Of a stretch of DNA of 64,000 nucleotides, positions 63,001 through 64,000 are shown in pieces. Numbering within the stretch: the stretch's first letter is position 1; every line of letters begins with the position of its first letter. The translations under genes and the position numbers were made by a program. This DNA comes from an uncultured Winogradskyella sp. (GTDB taxonomy: Bacteria; Bacteroidota; Bacteroidia; Flavobacteriales; Flavobacteriaceae): positions 478,713 to 542,712 of the forward strand of contig NZ_CANMIW010000003.1 of assembly GCF_947498005.1 (NCBI RefSeq). Direction: 5' to 3'. Below the pieces are notes generated by a model. That model ran no database searches and was not told the origin of the DNA. It worked only from the letters and a program-made list of their open reading frames with translations.

Positions 63001-64000
63001 ACTTTATTGGAACTGGTGTTTTACCTTTAAATTTTGAAACAAATAGTAACTCCTCTTCATCTTCTACAGGTAGTAGTTTAATAAACTTTATGAGTAATGC
63101 GCGTTATAAATATGAAGTAACATATACATATAATGTTAGTGAAAGTATTGTAATTGGGACTATAACACCTACAAATGCGAATTGTAATGGTGAAGCTTCA
63201 GGTAGTGCAACAGCATCAGTTTTTGGTGATGCAACACCTTTTACTTATATATGGTCAAATTCTGAAGGTAATCCTATTGGAACGAATTCTCCAACATTAT
63301 CCAATGTTGTTGCTGGAACATATTCTCTTAAAGTTATTGATGCTAACGATTGTGAAGTTACGGACAGTGTAACAATTTCCGAACCTAGTGCTCTAACGGC
63401 AAATTTTGTTTATAATAATAGTGTAAAGTGTTTCAGTGAAGAAACCGGTAGTATAAAATATATAGGCGAAGGAGGTAGTCCTCCTTATAGTTATTCTATA
63501 AATGATGGATCAACAACTCAATCTGAAAGTTATTTTGAAAATCTGGCAGCAGGTAATTATACATTTACTGTAATTGATGCTAATGATTGTGAATACACTA
63601 TTGATTTTGAAATAACAGAACCTGACGCTTTAAATCTCTCTGTTACTAAAGTAGATGCAACTTCAACGCAAGGTTGTGATAACGGTTCAGCTGATGCTTC
63701 TACAACTGGTGGAACAGCACCTTATACTTATTTATGGTCAGCCTCTGCCTCTAATCAAACTACAGCAAATGCTACTAACTTACCTGTAGGAGATCATACT
63801 GTTGTTGTTACTGATGCTAATGATTGTACAACTTCACAAACTATAACTATTTCTTGTACGGACGATTGTGATATTGTTACAAATTCTGGAACTATTACCA
63901 ATGTTTTATGTAACGGAAACGATACTGGTGCAGCAACTGTGTCAGCGAGTTCTGTGATTAATCCTACCGCTACTTTTACTTTTACATGGTCTAATGGCGA
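60018..64000 (+). CDS. SprB-repeat surface protein (adhesin-like), truncated by the window edge
   Basis: Open frame of at least 1327 residues, with no stop by 64000. The signal peptide cleaves near residue 35 (IAQ). A unique region, including a His-rich stretch (GHNGHSHNH), leads to a cadherin-like fold and then SprB repeats at about 61361-61570, 61582-61820 and 61822-62046. A segment resembling a choice-of-anchor E domain (about 62430-63130) interrupts them; repeats resume at 63148-63390, 63392-63630, 63631-63858 and an unfinished one at 63861. Typical repeat words are GGTTPYTYSW, AGTYNVTV and DANGC. Such proteins are usually T9SS-exported and, in gliding species, move along the cell or act as adhesins. 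No C-terminal signal is visible yet. Confidence 0.85.
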   Translation, partial: MIKNMEKKYNCISVVKFAKAMFIGLLVVLPNLLIAQQAPSIQTGVTFQWLEATQPDGTYPATIESVTIDGQVYNSFVVPTDYEMTRVGHNGHSHNHIKENSATIFNDSSDPLWHNAALSAFQDKNLNHFFSCSNNGRNICLDFDAVAATDAQKQTIFYNPSIPANEGGVLAITERNANNCYHIAVFGTPVGGGAEQFLGETFVRSNNNSINGAFYPPNQIPNSGTDYWLTDRTVEQNKTLGMALFYLSDIVPIGSKITKIEFNASTNDHGDGKFLIMQKYAVDNHQINCINERYSGDLKLTNNAPENSTYTLVSAPTPAGDFFEFNTDGTYTYTPTADFTGEVSFEYSVCLPSPNQTVCDQASVFMNFVDLPPNPTYTVDCNVAGDFTIEVTSPLGTEFEYKLNGMAYQSSPTFTVPTGAYNLVIKNVNSNCEKYFTDNPIMVSNMKITADITDVSCKLGDDGAIDISVSGGTTPYTYSWSNSATSEDLSNIYANTYTVTVTDANGCTKSESFEVEQPAEELAVEVDWIKHVDCFGNNSGDFKVEGSGGTPPYLYSDDGGLTTQSSDFFAPPYYAGNYTITIIDSKDCTSTVDLEITEPDELIVTASSITNVECNGDNTGAIYLNVEGGTPPIYYTWDDGSTNDNLTNLSAGTYNVTVADYYGCSVSKSVTVSEPPFKNLNSEIYAATCNNAGTFDDASDDFITFTVEPDAPTDYFQHPYTYNVTATQNGSPVNVYYNKTLYTSDSNVISEEIANNVSYGYSTDFIIHNGGLGLGDFVITITSNPCGLTETLNLTNPGTCSENCVPEATNQQVTYTFESDFIFTDIDEFAVNIPKFDPGSTRTLTQVDVSYSSEFRSALLFENTTTNGFVRGAIDANVSYSIGSLSAITANLELARTNGYATSQYIPINEEVLVPAEGNWPGDSMPSESTYNGMQEAFNLFVSKSFLLGIDPTNNPLWVTNIINDPTTDDDIVYILDTTLDSGNSVYTSVSDLGNFIGTGVLPLNFETNSNSSSSSTGSSLINFMSNARYKYEVTYTYNVSESIVIGTITPTNANCNGEASGSATASVFGDATPFTYIWSNSEGNPIGTNSPTLSNVVAGTYSLKVIDANDCEVTDSVTISEPSALTANFVYNNSVKCFSEETGSIKYIGEGGSPPYSYSINDGSTTQSESYFENLAAGNYTFTVIDANDCEYTIDFEITEPDALNLSVTKVDATSTQGCDNGSADASTTGGTAPYTYLWSASASNQTTANATNLPVGDHTVVVTDANDCTTSQTITISCTDDCDIVTNSGTITNVLCNGNDTGAATVSASSVINPTATFTFTWSNG

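Overview
The window looks like chromosome from a marine-type member of the Flavobacteriaceae (Bacteroidota). It is AT-rich, and its genes are typical of that family: DUF3667, DUF4834, DUF3822, DUF4126 and DUF4212 proteins, two DUF5117-type zinc proteases, an OMP_b-brl_3 type TonB-dependent receptor, a SprB-repeat surface protein and a probable sulfonolipid (capnine) gene pair. Several genes carry TAnnTTTG -7 promoter boxes. Shine-Dalgarno sequences are essentially absent, and four genes appear to start at TTG. I cannot fix the genus. I saw no tRNA, rRNA, CRISPR array, IS element or prophage. The only structural RNA is RNase P RNA.

Layout. 0-11.3 kb: envelope genes, namely a DUF3667 protein, an unusual Arg/Thr-rich secreted protein behind a sigma54-like promoter, a flippase, a glycosyltransferase, YfhO, an outer-membrane transporter-like protein and a GNAT-fold protein. 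11.3-14 kb: an alpha-oxoamine synthase and a cysteine-synthase-fold enzyme, read here as the cysteate/capnine pair. 14-28.5 kb: oligopeptidase B, YbaB, threonine aldolase, two large secreted or lipid-anchored zinc proteases, prfB with a programmed +1 frameshift, ArsC-like protein, a TonB-dependent receptor and a HAD phosphatase. 28.5-31.2 kb: a small accessory-looking block (ORF remnant, membrane protein, AraC regulator, SDR).

31.4-39.8 kb is a two-carbon metabolism island. An AraC regulator diverges from aldehyde dehydrogenase, DUF779 and acetyl-CoA synthetase, and is followed by a two-subunit Na+/solute symporter and an AGCS amino acid carrier. Together these could oxidise an aldehyde to acetate, import acetate-like solutes and activate acetate to acetyl-CoA. 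A 21-bp-phased direct repeat beside the AraC gene is the likely operator.

40-49.9 kb holds small lipoproteins and an acyltransferase. It also holds a tightly packed operon of kdsB, a HAD phosphatase, a CAT-fold acetyltransferase, a KdnB-like iron alcohol dehydrogenase and a PlsC-like acyltransferase, which suggests Kdo/lipid A tailoring. DUF4126, DUF2459 and a RecD-like helicase follow. 50-55.6 kb: a DUF3822 protein, rsmD, rnpB (minus strand), dnaX without the usual four-Cys zinc module, a lipoprotein and miaE. 55.6-59.7 kb: a porin-like protein and a sixA-ppk1-ppx polyphosphate operon. From 60 kb to the window edge a large SprB-repeat surface protein is open and unfinished.
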